The position numbers and the translations under genes were made by a program. A stretch of 56,638 nucleotides of DNA, from positions 1 through 56,638 of the forward strand of contig JABIFX010000230.1 in NCBI GenBank assembly GCA_018650445.1, written 5' to 3'. The notes beneath the pieces were generated by a model. That model searched no databases, had not been told where the DNA came from, and was given only the letters and a program-made list of their open reading frames with translations. This document shows, one piece after another, positions 46,662-56,539 of this stretch; the stretch's first letter is position 1; each line of letters opens with the position of its first letter. The DNA is from Fidelibacterota bacterium (GTDB taxonomy: Bacteria > Fidelibacterota > UBA8477 > JABMPR01).

Positions 46662-49037
46662 TTAATTATTATCTTTCCATACAACGCGATGCCAGATGTT
46701 TCCATCACTCCCATAAACTTGGGCTCCTTCCAGATCAGTTCTGTGTATCTCGGCCCCAAGCTCTGTGTATTTCGTCAGAGTAATTTTTGATGGATGTCTG
46801 AATTTGTTCTTCTTTCCCAGACTTATCAGGCAAACCTGGGGTCGCACGAGATTAATATAATCCTGACTTGAACTTGTTTTTGATCCATGATGGGGTGCTT
46901 TGATTATATCACTTTTTAACAGTCTATCCAGGTGAAGCTGATCGTGCTCCATGTTTTCTTCTCCATCACCAGTGAGTAAGACACTTGATTCACCATAGAA
47001 TAATTGGATAACGATTGATGTATTATTGATGTTTGAAGGACGGGATGCATGATCATAGCGCTTCGGACCAGTTACCCTGAAGTATATTGGTTTTAGAGTT
47101 GAATCTATGTAACCGGTGAATCCTGGCAGGGTAGGAATATTTTTTGAGTGAATGATATCACATAACACATTGTAGCCATATGATTCGTATTCAATATCAG
47201 GCATCAGCACCTTGTCTACATCAATATTTTCGATCAGATACTGGGCGCCTCCAATGTGATCATTGTGTGGATGTGTCAACACGAGAATATCTATTTTAGA
47301 CCAATCACGATAATTCAGATAGGGAATAATAACATCCTTCCCCATGTCTTTACCGCCAAATCTTAAACCAGTGTCAATGAGCATTGTTTTCCCATTGGGC
47401 GTATGAATAAGGATGGCATCACCCTGTCCAACATCTAGTACGACAATCTCGAGATGCGGGGATTTTAGCAAAGTTTGCCAGGTTTGGATACTCATCCAAA
47501 TCAATAGAAGGATTACCCACAGTCTGATGACTTTTCGATACTGCAATACCGTTATGGAAAAAATAGCAGTCAAAAGAAGGATTAACTCAAAATGCTGAAT
47601 TGATCGTATAGTGACGTAAGCCCAATCGACTTGCGCACACAATTGAACAAACCAGAGCATGAAATCAACGGCACCTTCGATGGTGGCAGCCCACAGATGA
47701 GCCAGGATTGGAAATATGGATCCCAGGATAAGAAAGCTCATACCAGTAGCCACGATCACCCCTATCAACGGTACCACCACCAGGTTCGCGACGAGGCTTA
47801 CAATAGGGATCTTATTAAAGTAAAAGATAGTGATAGCCAGCGTTCCCAACTGAGCTGCAAGTGAAACCAGGAAGAGATCAAGGACTGGATAAAGTAATTT
47901 ACCAAAACTACCCGTTTTAGAAATTGGAAGTCTACTCACCACCCCTTTGAAGATTGGGAAAAGAGTCACAATACTAAAAACTGCTAAAAACGAGAGCTGG
48001 AATCCGATGTTGCTCAATTGTGCAGGAGATAGAACTAGTATGATAAAGGCAGCAGAAGCAAGAATGTTGAGGATGTCTGATTTTCGCTCTAGTAGATTGC
48101 CAACAATCATCAGTGAAGCCATGATAGATGCTCGCATGACTGAGGGTGCTGCCCCTGTGAGTCCAACATAAAATAGCAAGCCTGCTATCACACTGGCCAT
48201 CTGTATCTGATGAGGTAGACGAATTAGCCCAAATATGGTTATTAGAATTAACGAGACATAACCGACATGGAGACCACTCACTGCCAGCACGTGAATTACC
48301 CCCGTATTGGCAAAATTATTCCTGGTCGTTTCTTCAATCTCGCTTTTTTCACCAAGAATTAGAGCTGATAGAATCCCAGCTGATCGTGGCGTTAAGTATT
48401 TGTGGATATGACTTGAAATCAAGTCCTGCATATCGAGTAATAAAAGGGATATAGAGCTGGCTGTCCGGCGATAAATGATCACATCTTGAGCATCATCAAG
48501 GAAGGTTTCATAATAGATATTCTTCCCTTTCAAATACGCACGATAATTAAACTCATGTGGATTACGCTTGTCACGAGGTCTATTCAGTAGCAGGCGTCCA
48601 ATCAATGTATCTCCTGGATTTACTTCCTGCTCAATATCCTTGGAGTAGAGTATCATCAATCCATCAGATATTACCTGCAGGTTGATAGTCTCTGGTCTCA
48701 GCAGGTATTTTGGAGTGCCTCTTCGCGTTTCACCCACAACATGCACAACAGCCCTCACCTCATAAACCGAATCAGCCTCTGCTATATATTTTGAGAGGTG
48801 AGTTAGTGGGACCATCTCATCAAGTGCAACTCTAAGGCACCCGGACAGGACGATTAAAAGGAGCAATATTACAGATTGCCCACGGAATAATGCGACAGCA
48901 ACTAAAACGCTCGTCATTATGGCAAGGATCCCAAGTGGTAAACTGAGATTCGATTGAATCGTTATTCCAAGAATAAATAGAAGTGATACCAATATCATGG
49001 GACGAGGTATCACAAAGTTCATGATACTTTTGTACAT
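46662..49037 (-). CDS. comEC: ComEC/Rec2 DNA-uptake channel protein
   Basis: About 791 aa. It has N-terminal hydrophobic segments and a DUF4131-like soluble part, then the Competence domain with many helices (about 230-500, including VLAVSGLHVGYVSLI and GLTGAAPSVMRASIMA). The C-terminal metallo-beta-lactamase-like domain has VVLDVGQGDAILIHTPNG, LVLTHPHNDHIGG, LTGDGEE and KAPHHGSKTSS. This is the full three-part architecture of the inner-membrane channel for transforming DNA. The start is uncertain: ATG 49037 (GTAGGA upstream), with TTG 49064 and ATG 49022 as alternatives. It follows recX by about 85 nt. Confidence 0.92.
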   Translation of the reverse strand: MYKSIMNFVIPRPMILVSLLFILGITIQSNLSLPLGILAIMTSVLVAVALFRGQSVILLLLIVLSGCLRVALDEMVPLTHLSKYIAEADSVYEVRAVVHVVGETRRGTPKYLLRPETINLQVISDGLMILYSKDIEQEVNPGDTLIGRLLLNRPRDKRNPHEFNYRAYLKGKNIYYETFLDDAQDVIIYRRTASSISLLLLDMQDLISSHIHKYLTPRSAGILSALILGEKSEIEETTRNNFANTGVIHVLAVSGLHVGYVSLILITIFGLIRLPHQIQMASVIAGLLFYVGLTGAAPSVMRASIMASLMIVGNLLERKSDILNILASAAFIILVLSPAQLSNIGFQLSFLAVFSIVTLFPIFKGVVSRLPISKTGSFGKLLYPVLDLFLVSLAAQLGTLAITIFYFNKIPIVSLVANLVVVPLIGVIVATGMSFLILGSIFPILAHLWAATIEGAVDFMLWFVQLCAQVDWAYVTIRSIQHFELILLLTAIFSITVLQYRKVIRLWVILLLIWMSIQTWQTLLKSPHLEIVVLDVGQGDAILIHTPNGKTMLIDTGLRFGGKDMGKDVIIPYLNYRDWSKIDILVLTHPHNDHIGGAQYLIENIDVDKVLMPDIEYESYGYNVLCDIIHSKNIPTLPGFTGYIDSTLKPIYFRVTGPKRYDHASRPSNINNTSIVIQLFYGESSVLLTGDGEENMEHDQLHLDRLLKSDIIKAPHHGSKTSSSQDYINLVRPQVCLISLGKKNKFRHPSKITLTKYTELGAEIHRTDLEGAQVYGSDGNIWHRVVWKDNN

Positions 49038-49121
49038 CTTTCCTACATGTTTGGGGTTGACCAAACATAGGAGGCGAAAGCCAATTCACCAAATAGTAAT
49101 ATGATCTAATTGATCAGGAGA

Positions 49122-49763
49122 TCAGGAGGATTTGTCGTCGTTAATAAAAGTATAGCTCTGGAGGGCAAAGGAGATGGATGGCCCTTCGAAGCCACGGCGT
49201 TGAAGCAGGCTCCAGAGTCGTTTTTTATCTTTGTAAGTCGGTTTCTGTATATGCTCTAATTTTCTCGAGGCCAGATCGTGGGCCATTTGGTTAAAATCAT
49301 AATCATCACGGATAGCTTCAATTTCAGATTCTATCATCTGCTTTGATATGCGTTTTGCACTCAATTCGTGTCTAAGTCTAATGGGGCCAAAGCCTTTGAT
49401 CTTCACACGATCTCTTATAAAAAGACGTGCAAATCTCTCATCATTTAAATAGTTCCGTTCTTTGAGTCTGGTTATCAATTCATCAGACAAGTCGCGATAT
49501 TTTTTTTTGTAGAGCCACTGATTGACCTCATACTCACACCGCTCCCGAAAGGCGATAAAATTGAGTAAACCTGTATAGGCCATCTCTATTCTATCATCGT
49601 TCTCCAAATCGAGTTTGAGCTCCTCGGTATACTCATCACCCACCTTGATGTCATACTTGACGATGAGGGAACCATCAACGCCAAGCTCAAATTTCCCATC
49701 GATGAAAAGGTTGAACCTTTCTCGAAGCTTTTTCTGTTGAGTAATTTTGGTAATTTTGGGCAT
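49122..49763 (-). CDS. recX: Recombination regulator RecX
   Basis: A 213-aa helical protein with repeated three-helix motifs: LLNFIAFRERCEYEVNQWL, ITRLKERNYLNDERFARLFI and KGFGPIRLRHELSAKRIS. These are the signature of RecX, which binds and restrains RecA filaments. It lies directly downstream of recA but behind a strong terminator at 49768-49801, so its level should depend on read-through. Confidence 0.9.
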   Translation of the reverse strand: MPKITKITQQKKLRERFNLFIDGKFELGVDGSLIVKYDIKVGDEYTEELKLDLENDDRIEMAYTGLLNFIAFRERCEYEVNQWLYKKKYRDLSDELITRLKERNYLNDERFARLFIRDRVKIKGFGPIRLRHELSAKRISKQMIESEIEAIRDDYDFNQMAHDLASRKLEHIQKPTYKDKKRLWSLLQRRGFEGPSISFALQSYTFINDDKSS

Positions 49764-49767
49764 GATA

Positions 49768-49801
49768 AATAAAAAGGGCTCCCATGTATATATGGAAGCC
49801 C
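49768..49801 (-). terminator. rho-independent terminator between recA and recX
   Basis: The minus strand reads GGGCTTCCAT, a 6-nt loop and ATGGGAGCCC, then TTTTTATTTA. The stem is 10 bp with one G-U pair. It lies 24 nt after the recA stop and only 5 nt before the recX start. Confidence 0.9.
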
Positions 49802-49824
49802 AATTATTGAATATCTACATTCGA

Positions 49825-50859
49825 TTATTCAGATGCTTCGTCAGCCTCGTCCATTCCGAGAAACAGGCGAACTTCACCAACCAGTTTTGCCATAAGATCT
49901 GGATTTTCGATAAAGAAATTCTTCACATTCTCTTTACCTTGACCCAGCCGATCTTCGCCGTAGCTAAACCATGACCCACTTTTCTGTACTAGATTTGCTT
50001 GCAAAGCCAGATCAAGAATATCACCTTCAAATGAGAATCCCCTTCCGAACATAATATCCAGCTCTGTCTCACGGAAAGGTGGAGCCATCTTATTCTTCAC
50101 CACTTTCACACGAACACGATTACCGATATTGTCCTGCCCATCTTTCAAGGAACCTATTCGACGAATATCCATCCTCACTGAAGCGTAAAATTTTAGTGCT
50201 CTTCCACCTGTAGTCGTTTCAGGACTCCCAAACATGACGCCAATTTTCTCACGGATTTGATTGATAAAGATAACAGAGGTGTTAGACTTTGATACAGCCC
50301 CTGTCAATTTCCTGAGTGCCTGGGACATGAGACGAGCATGGAGACCCATGTGACTGTCTCCCATCTCCCCTTCCAGTTCAGCGCGTGGAACCAGCGCAGC
50401 TACGGAATCAATAACAATGACATCCAGTGCATTACTCCGAACCAGTGTTTCAGTAATTTCCAATGCCTGTTCACCTGAATCGGGCTGCGAGATAAGTAGA
50501 TTCTTGATATCAACGCCGAGTTGACCGGCGTATTTGGGATCAAGTGCATGCTCGGCATCAACAAAGGCAGCATAACCTCCGTTTTTCTGGGCATTGGCCA
50601 CGATATGAAGAGCCAACGTGGTTTTACCAGATGATTCTGGTCCATAGATCTCAATGATTCTTCCACGTGGTACACCACCAACTCCCAGTGCTGCATCCAG
50701 TGAAAGCGCACCGGTGGAGATAGCTTCGACTTGCAGATTCATCTGATCTTCGCCAAGTCTCATTACAGCCCCGGCACCAAATTGTCGTTCAATCTGGGAT
50801 ACGGCTAATTCTATTGCTTTATCTTTGTCTTTTGATTTTCCCTGAGCAGCACTCATCAC
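49825..50859 (-). CDS. recA: Recombinase RecA
   Basis: A 344-aa DNA-dependent ATPase for homologous recombination and SOS induction. Walker A is GPESSGKT (about 69-76), Walker [14 protein letters not shown]1 around [20 protein letters not shown], and L2 [28 protein letters not shown]. The N-terminal [16 protein letters not shown] is typical and the C-terminal tail is acidic (DEADEASE). The start overlaps the thpR stop by 4 nt, so recA belongs to the dnaX operon. I see no LexA-type operator within this coding overlap. Confidence 0.98.
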   Translation of the reverse strand: MMSAAQGKSKDKDKAIELAVSQIERQFGAGAVMRLGEDQMNLQVEAISTGALSLDAALGVGGVPRGRIIEIYGPESSGKTTLALHIVANAQKNGGYAAFVDAEHALDPKYAGQLGVDIKNLLISQPDSGEQALEITETLVRSNALDVIVIDSVAALVPRAELEGEMGDSHMGLHARLMSQALRKLTGAVSKSNTSVIFINQIREKIGVMFGSPETTTGGRALKFYASVRMDIRRIGSLKDGQDNIGNRVRVKVVKNKMAPPFRETELDIMFGRGFSFEGDILDLALQANLVQKSGSWFSYGEDRLGQGKENVKNFFIENPDLMAKLVGEVRLFLGMDEADEASE

Positions 50860-51431
50860 TGACCTCCACTATTAAATTTAAATAATTTCAATTCTTCATA
50901 CTCTGCACCCATCGCAGTCAATGTACTCTTCATCCACACCACCGAATCAACTTCAAAATTGAATTCACGAACTTCTGTAGTCAGAAATTTATGGATAAAG
51001 GAGCTTTTGCGTGAGATTGTTTTGACGCGAGCAAGCGTAATATGTGGCTGAAATTGACGATTATCAAGTCTATATCCTAAATCAGTTAATTCTCTATCCA
51101 GTTTTTGTTTAAATGAACTCAGAGTAAGGTCGTATGGTGAAGATCCAACCCATAACACCCTTGGTTCATTTGCGTGTGGATAAATCCCGGTATCAGTCGT
51201 TCCCAGCTTAAAAGGTGGAAAATCATTAACTACTGTCTCTATCCGTTTAGCATGCTCTTCAATCTTCTCTGAATCAGTTTCGCCCAAATAATTCAGCGTG
51301 ATATGAATATTTTCTCTTTTGACCCAATTAATTTTGTCATGCCTATCTATGATAGGCTCAAGCATATTTTTGAAGTAACCCTTGATTTCTTTGGGAATTG
51401 GGAAAGCCAGAAACGTTCTTATTTCGCTCAT
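50856..51431 (-). CDS. thpR: RNA 2',3'-cyclic phosphodiesterase (2'-5' RNA ligase family)
   Basis: A 191-aa 2H-phosphoesterase. The two HxTx motifs are HITLNYLGE (about 45-48) and HITLARVKT (about 130-133). The N-terminal [16 protein letters not shown] is typical of ThpR. It would act on RNA ends in the cytoplasm. Overlaps of 4 nt with cinA and recA show translational coupling; the cinA-thpR-recA order is common in bacteria. Confidence 0.9.
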   Translation of the reverse strand: MSEIRTFLAFPIPKEIKGYFKNMLEPIIDRHDKINWVKRENIHITLNYLGETDSEKIEEHAKRIETVVNDFPPFKLGTTDTGIYPHANEPRVLWVGSSPYDLTLSSFKQKLDRELTDLGYRLDNRQFQPHITLARVKTISRKSSFIHKFLTTEVREFNFEVDSVVWMKSTLTAMGAEYEELKLFKFNSGGQ

Positions 51432-52678
51432 TGATTGGTATCCTCAATCAGAAGCCTTAATAAATTCAGCGCGGAAAAGGCACTCATTTCCTTATTTAAG
51501 ATCCGATTCTTCCCAAACTGGAATCGTTTGATATTTTGATGTTTTATATCAGCAACACCAATATATACAGTTCCGACCGGTTTTTCTTCAGTTCCACCTG
51601 TGGGTCCAGCCACGCCTGAGATGGCAACTGCATAATCAGCTCCACTTTTACTCACGGTTCCGGAAAGCATTTCAGAGACGGTTTCTTCACTTACCGCCCC
51701 GTGGTCGATCAAGGTCTGCTCCTGAACTCCCAGCATAGACATTTTTGTCTCGTTGGCATAGGTCACAAAACCAGTTTTAAAATAGTCACTGCTGCCACTG
51801 ATATCGGTGATGAGGCTGGCAACCAGTCCCCCTGTACATGATTCTGCTGTAGCTACGGTGGCGCGGTTCTGCTTAAGGAGTTTACCTATGAGAACAGGAA
51901 GTACATCTTCATCTCGACCATAAATATTTTTGGGCTTCAGATCTCGGACTCGACCATAAATCTCATCTTCGAGCTGCTGGTCATCATCAAGAGATTTAGC
52001 TGGGAATGAAACGCGTATGGTAACCATGCCCTGTTTTGGTAAATACGCAATTTTAAGATCAGAATACTCATCCAGAACAGGTTTACTTAACTCATAAAGC
52101 GTAGATTCGGGTACACCAATTGAGTGGATATCAAGCTTGGATATGGATTTCTGCGTTAATTGTGAAAGAATGGGGATGATTTGGCCTGTTGTAACAACTT
52201 CCATTTCTCTGGGCACACCAGCCATTACAAACAGGTGTTTTCCATTATGCTTAAAATGCATACCCTGGGCAGTTCCATAAGGATTCTCCAAAACGGCAGC
52301 ATTTTCTGGATATTCGGCCTGAGAAGCGTTGGATTCAGAAAATTTGAATCCCCTTCGTTGAAAGCGGTCTTTGAGGGCTTCCAGTAAATCTGGATAGAGC
52401 TTTAACCCAACTTCGAAATAGTCACAAAGCACAGATTTAGTGATATCGTCATGGGTAGGTCCTAGACCACCGGTAAGTGTTACCACATCTGCTTGAGCAA
52501 ATGCCCAGTCCAATGAATCCTTTATGTCCTGAGCTATATCACCAATAATTATTTTCTTGATCACAGGAATGCCAATCATGTCCAATTGCTTAGATATGAA
52601 AGCATTATTTGAATCCAGTGTCTTGCCGGATAATAATTCATCACCAATAGAAATTGTGATCGCACTCAAATGATTCAT
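51428..52678 (-). CDS. cinA: Competence/damage-inducible protein CinA
   Basis: A 416-aa protein. The N-terminal MoCF-like domain (ISIGDELLSGKTLDSNN, VTLTGGLGPTHDDIT) is followed by a linker and the C-terminal CinA domain (about 255-410) with ATAESCTGGLVASLITDISG and GVAGPTGGTEEKPVGTVYIG. The C-terminal domain is a nicotinamide mononucleotide deamidase in characterised homologues, and the N-terminal domain an ADP-ribose pyrophosphatase in some. It overlaps pgpA and thpR by 4 nt each. Confidence 0.94.
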   Translation of the reverse strand: MNHLSAITISIGDELLSGKTLDSNNAFISKQLDMIGIPVIKKIIIGDIAQDIKDSLDWAFAQADVVTLTGGLGPTHDDITKSVLCDYFEVGLKLYPDLLEALKDRFQRRGFKFSESNASQAEYPENAAVLENPYGTAQGMHFKHNGKHLFVMAGVPREMEVVTTGQIIPILSQLTQKSISKLDIHSIGVPESTLYELSKPVLDEYSDLKIAYLPKQGMVTIRVSFPAKSLDDDQQLEDEIYGRVRDLKPKNIYGRDEDVLPVLIGKLLKQNRATVATAESCTGGLVASLITDISGSSDYFKTGFVTYANETKMSMLGVQEQTLIDHGAVSEETVSEMLSGTVSKSGADYAVAISGVAGPTGGTEEKPVGTVYIGVADIKHQNIKRFQFGKNRILNKEMSAFSALNLLRLLIEDTNQ

Positions 52679-53130
52679 AGAAGCGCTGCTACCCCTTGAA
52701 CAATAACCAGTGCCAGCAACCCGGCCAATACATCATCCATCATGACACCAATCCCACCTGGTAAATGCTGAGATTTATCGATGAGCCAGGGTTTCCAGAT
52801 ATCAAAAACTCTAAAAAGGATGAATGCGGCCAGCCAGAAACCCCAATGTGCAGGGATGGCAAGGACAGCTATCCATTGTCCAACTAATTCGTCGATGACA
52901 ATTTCTCCCGGATCTTCAACACCCAGATACGACCCTACCTTGTTTGAGGCAAACACACCTAGCAAGGTGATTACCGCAATCAGCCCAACTGTTATAAAAA
53001 GATTATCTGTAACCAGTGTACTCCAAAAATAGGCGATGGGAAGGGTTACCAGGGACCCATACGTACCTGGTGCTCCTGGTATAAGACCTACATATCCAAC
53101 TGAGGTAAAGCCACGTAAAACTTGAATCAT
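52675..53130 (-). CDS. pgpA: Phosphatidylglycerophosphatase A
   Basis: A 151-aa membrane protein that dephosphorylates phosphatidylglycerophosphate. Hallmarks are GLIPGAPGTYGSLVTLP, IVIDELVGQWIAV and FDIWKPWLIDKSQHLPGGIGVMMDDVLAG. I place the start at ATG 53130 (GGAAAG upstream), which overlaps the pgsA stop by 4 nt; an in-frame ATG at 53175 would lie well inside pgsA. It acts on the product of the preceding gene. Confidence 0.92.
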   Translation of the reverse strand: MIQVLRGFTSVGYVGLIPGAPGTYGSLVTLPIAYFWSTLVTDNLFITVGLIAVITLLGVFASNKVGSYLGVEDPGEIVIDELVGQWIAVLAIPAHWGFWLAAFILFRVFDIWKPWLIDKSQHLPGGIGVMMDDVLAGLLALVIVQGVAALL

Positions 53131-53720
53131 TCGCTTTCCGTTAGAAGGGTTTTCAGGAAAACGCGATTTATCCATAAATAATTGAAACCAGTATAGGCCG
53201 TAACCAGACCCGTTAGCGTAAAGATAGTTTCAGTGACGAACCATTCTTCCATCCAAGCCACGATTGAATCCAAATTTTCAAAGTGTCCTAGCAGAATGAA
53301 GATCAATCCCACATACATGGAAATGTATTGGAAGACAGTTTTCAATTTGGCCATACGGCTGGTATTCATGGATGCACCGTTGGCCAGCATTACCCAACGT
53401 AATAGTGTAACTAGACCATCTCTCAGGATAATTACTGCCGTAATCCAGATAGGCATGACATCCAAAATATTGAGAGTAATGAAAGTGCTATTCACCAAAA
53501 TCTTATCTGCGAGAGGATCCATAAATTTGCCAAATTCGCTAACTACCTGGAGCTTACGTGCAATTATCCCATCAAATAGGTCGGTGAGTGACGCAATGAG
53601 AAACAATACCAGAGCCAAAGCATGGAGAGCCAAACCATCAAACCCGATGAGCAGCCATACAATCATTGGTGTTATTACAATTCTAAAAATAGTCAGTATG
53701 TTTGGTAAATTATGTATCAT
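53127..53720 (-). CDS. pgsA: CDP-diacylglycerol-glycerol-3-phosphate 3-phosphatidyltransferase
   Basis: A 197-aa membrane enzyme with the CDP-alcohol phosphatidyltransferase motif spanning about residues 46-74 (DLFDGIIARK...GKFMDPLADK). The spaced Asp residues are all present. N-terminal NLPNILTIFRIVITPMIV is typical of PgsA. It makes phosphatidylglycerophosphate from CDP-DAG and glycerol-3-phosphate; gpsA at 40.7 kb supplies the latter. It overlaps recR and pgpA by 4 nt. Confidence 0.94.
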   Translation of the reverse strand: MIHNLPNILTIFRIVITPMIVWLLIGFDGLALHALALVLFLIASLTDLFDGIIARKLQVVSEFGKFMDPLADKILVNSTFITLNILDVMPIWITAVIILRDGLVTLLRWVMLANGASMNTSRMAKLKTVFQYISMYVGLIFILLGHFENLDSIVAWMEEWFVTETIFTLTGLVTAYTGFNYLWINRVFLKTLLTESE

Positions 53721-54313
53721 GTTAATTCATGCCTGTCGTCCAGGGCTCTCCCTAAAGTTATGCCGTCAATATACTCAAGATCACCCCCGCTGGGAATTCC
53801 TCTTGCAAGACGGGTTACTTTTATATCTTTTTCTTGTAACAGTCGAGCTAAATATAATGAAGTTGTCTCCCCTTCCACGCTGGGATTCATTGCTATCACT
53901 ACTTCAGTGACATCAGTCAAGCGTGTAAGCAGGCCCCGAATATTCAACTGATCTGGTCCTATTCCCTCAAGAGGTGACAGAACACCACCCAGGATATGAT
54001 ATTTCCCACTGAAGCGACTTGTCTCTTCGATGGCAACCACATCCTTAGAGTCTTCAACCACACACAGAATGGATTCATCCCGTCTTGTATCAAGACAAAC
54101 CGGGCATGGATCTGCTTCCGTAATCAGGTTACAGATGGAACACTGTCGCAATTTCTCACTACTTTGGATGATGACATCACCAAGTCGTTGAACATCTTCA
54201 GTATTCCATTCTATCAACTGGAAAGCCATTCTTTGCGCAGTCTTCTTACCGATTCCTGGGAATCGTGAGAACTGCTCAGTAATGCGCTCCAGGCTATCAG
54301 GAAGAATTTTCAT
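53717..54313 (-). CDS. recR: Recombination protein RecR
   Basis: A 198-aa ring-forming protein of the RecFOR pathway. It has an HhH region ([19 protein letters not shown]), a C4 zinc finger ([18 protein letters not shown], about 57-74) and a Toprim domain ([15 protein letters not shown] and [18 protein letters not shown]), then [20 protein letters not shown]. It is complete, and overlaps ebfC and pgsA by 4 nt. Confidence 0.97.
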   Translation of the reverse strand: MKILPDSLERITEQFSRFPGIGKKTAQRMAFQLIEWNTEDVQRLGDVIIQSSEKLRQCSICNLITEADPCPVCLDTRRDESILCVVEDSKDVVAIEETSRFSGKYHILGGVLSPLEGIGPDQLNIRGLLTRLTDVTEVVIAMNPSVEGETTSLYLARLLQEKDIKVTRLARGIPSGGDLEYIDGITLGRALDDRHELT

Positions 54314-54648
54314 CCAAGTCCGGGAATATTTAGTCCACCCATTCCACCCATCATACCACCTGTAACCTGTGACATTCTTGAGTTGGCAGCATCCTGGGCA
54401 TTTGTCAGGGCTTGATTTACTGCGGCAAGCACGAGATCTTCAACCATATCAACATCATCTTCCAGCACATCGGGCTCGATTTTGATGGATAATATCTGCA
54501 TCTTGGCATTGGCTTTCACGTTAACCATACCACCACCGGCAGATCCGTCTACCTCAATAGCAGCCAGCTCATTCTGAGCGATTTCCATTTCTTTTTGCAT
54601 CTTCTGGGCTTGTTTTAAAAGGTTGCCCATTCCGCCTTTTGGCATCAT
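54310..54648 (-). CDS. ebfC: YbaB/EbfC nucleoid-associated protein
   Basis: A 112-aa DNA-binding dimer. It has [20 protein letters not shown] and [20 protein letters not shown], the conserved EbfC/YbaB core, then a Gly/Met-rich tail ([16 protein letters not shown]). The dnaX-ebfC-recR order is widely conserved. It begins 29 nt after the dnaX stop. Confidence 0.93.
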   Translation of the reverse strand: MMPKGGMGNLLKQAQKMQKEMEIAQNELAAIEVDGSAGGGMVNVKANAKMQILSIKIEPDVLEDDVDMVEDLVLAAVNQALTNAQDAANSRMSQVTGGMMGGMGGLNIPGLG

Positions 54649-54677
54649 TGGAGTTTTCTCCTATACGTGTTCAAATT

Positions 54678-56492
54678 CTACTCATCAATGATCTCACCAT
54701 CAAATATATCCAGGAGATGCTGTGAGGTTGGATGAGCCAGAATTTCATCTTCTTTACGTTGTTTTGGCTTACGACCATTTTCTTCTAATAGCAGAATAGT
54801 CATTTTTGTTCCGAATACTTCTGAAGCAATTTTATGAATGTCATCTGTATTCTTACTTAAAGTCTGAATATGATATTTTTGTTCTGGAGCAAATGAAACG
54901 GTTAAACAGCCCTTTTCAAAACCTGCAGGCGTCCCTTCACTCATAAATGCACTGGTGGATCGACTGATCTTCCCCAGGCTTTCGATAAATTTTTCCCAAT
55001 GCGGCAGGAGTTCTTCAATATTTATATCACTGGATTGCTCATCTGCAGGTGGATTACTCTCAACTTCCAATACTTCTTTAACTTCGGGAACTGCTTCGGG
55101 AACAGGCTCGGGAGTGGGTTCTGGAATAATTTCTTCAACAACAACCGGTTCTAATGGAGGCACCTGCTCAGGCTTTTTGACTGTCTCCTTAACAGGTTCT
55201 GGCTTTATTAATTCGGGAGCTTCAGAGGTAGCCTCAGGCTCTGGAGCTGGAGCTGGTTTCGGTTGAGGTGCAGATTTTTTTGGGGCTGATTCTTCCTCGC
55301 TGGGTGAGGGAGTAATTTTTGGAGGAGCAACCTTTGGTAGCTGCATTGCCGGGGCACTTTTTCCAGTGAGAATTGCATCCAAATCCAGAGCGCGGGTGCT
55401 TCTGGATAGCTTTAGCAACATAAGTTCAACAGAGACTAACTGGTTACTTACAAAGCGTTGTTCCCTGATAGTCTCCAGAACAATATTTTGCATTCTCAGT
55501 AGATCGCGTTCCTCAAAATAGGCTGCTTGCTCTTCGAGTGCTTGTGCATCCGTATCTGAAACATCAAGATAATCTGTGATTCCAGCTACCTTTACAATGA
55601 GAAGATTTCTAATATGTTCACTGAGACCATGCAGAAATTCAGAAATGCTTATCCCTCTTGAGAAAAGCAAATTGGCTTGATTCATAAGGTTCTCAGCGGA
55701 TTGGCTGGCCACATTGTGCAACAATTCGAAATATATCGTGGCGTCCAGAACCCCCAGCACCCTTCTCACAAGATCAATTGAAGCCTCATCTTCAGAAAAT
55801 GCTGAAACCTGGTCCAGTAGACTCAATGAATCTCGCAGACTTCCTGCAGCCTTCCTGGCAATAAGCGCCAGTCCATCTTCAGAAATTGAAATGCCCTCTT
55901 TGTCGCTAATCATTTTTAAACGGGCCACCATGGTTTCCGTGGAAATCATGCGAAAATCGTAGCGCTGACAGCGTGATAGTATTGTGAGAGGAACTTTCTG
56001 TGGTTCTGTAGTCGCAAAGATAAAAAGGACTTGAGGCGGTGGTTCCTCTAGTGTTTTCAGGAGTGCATTAAAGGCTTCTTTGGTAAGCATATGTACTTCA
56101 TCAATGATGTAGACACGATAATTAGAATTTGTGGGTGGATATTTAACGACCTCCCGCAATTCCCTGATGGCATCAATACCACGAGTCGATGCTCCATCCA
56201 CTTCCAGAACATCAAGACTACGACCAGCCGTGATTTCTATACAGTGGTTACACGTATTACAGGGATTTCCATCGTTGGGATTTTCACAATTAATGGCCTT
56301 GGCAAGGATCCGAGCTGAAGTGGTTTTACCAACACCTCTGGGTCCAGTAAAAATGTAGCCATTAGCTAATCTGTGTCTGAGAAGTGCATTTCTCAGTGTC
56401 CTGGAAACATGATCCTGGCCAACGACATCCTCAAATGTCTGGGGACGATATTTTAGTGAGGAAACTATGTATGCAGATTCTTGATCAGACAC
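54678..56492 (-). CDS. dnaX: DNA polymerase III subunit tau (and predicted gamma)
   Basis: The clamp-loader ATPase, 604 aa from GTG 56492 (SDQESAYIVSSLKYRPQTF; GGAAAG about 9 nt upstream). Walker A is GPRGVGKTT (about 50), the zinc cysteines are in NCENPNDGNPCNTCNHC, and the DEx box and SRC motif are in YIIDEVHML and LSRCQRY. Domain III ends near 370. A Pro/Glu/Lys-rich linker (about 385-510) precedes a C-terminal tau-like domain. An in-frame extension to 56624 is open but lies over the SRP RNA gene. A slippery A-run at codons 404-406 could yield a 419-residue gamma-like form. Confidence 0.95.
   Translation of the reverse strand: MSDQESAYIVSSLKYRPQTFEDVVGQDHVSRTLRNALLRHRLANGYIFTGPRGVGKTTSARILAKAINCENPNDGNPCNTCNHCIEITAGRSLDVLEVDGASTRGIDAIRELREVVKYPPTNSNYRVYIIDEVHMLTKEAFNALLKTLEEPPPQVLFIFATTEPQKVPLTILSRCQRYDFRMISTETMVARLKMISDKEGISISEDGLALIARKAAGSLRDSLSLLDQVSAFSEDEASIDLVRRVLGVLDATIYFELLHNVASQSAENLMNQANLLFSRGISISEFLHGLSEHIRNLLIVKVAGITDYLDVSDTDAQALEEQAAYFEERDLLRMQNIVLETIREQRFVSNQLVSVELMLLKLSRSTRALDLDAILTGKSAPAMQLPKVAPPKITPSPSEEESAPKKSAPQPKPAPAPEPEATSEAPELIKPEPVKETVKKPEQVPPLEPVVVEEIIPEPTPEPVPEAVPEVKEVLEVESNPPADEQSSDINIEELLPHWEKFIESLGKISRSTSAFMSEGTPAGFEKGCLTVSFAPEQKYHIQTLSKNTDDIHKIASEVFGTKMTILLLEENGRKPKQRKEDEILAHPTSQHLLDIFDGEIIDE
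55234..55300 (-). promoter_or_regulatory. Candidate -1 frameshift signal in dnaX
   Basis: The minus strand has CCA AAA AAA TCT in the zero frame, a slippery A-AAA-AAA heptamer at 55281-55275. A Shine-Dalgarno-like GAGGA lies 12 nt upstream. A -1 slip reads 13 new codons and stops at TGA (55236-55234). Position, just after the clamp-loader core, mirrors the gamma/tau site of E. coli dnaX. Confidence 0.6.
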
Positions 56493-56539
56493 GATTATGG
56501 ACTTTCCAGTTGGTTGAATAATAGCTGATCTCAAAGATG

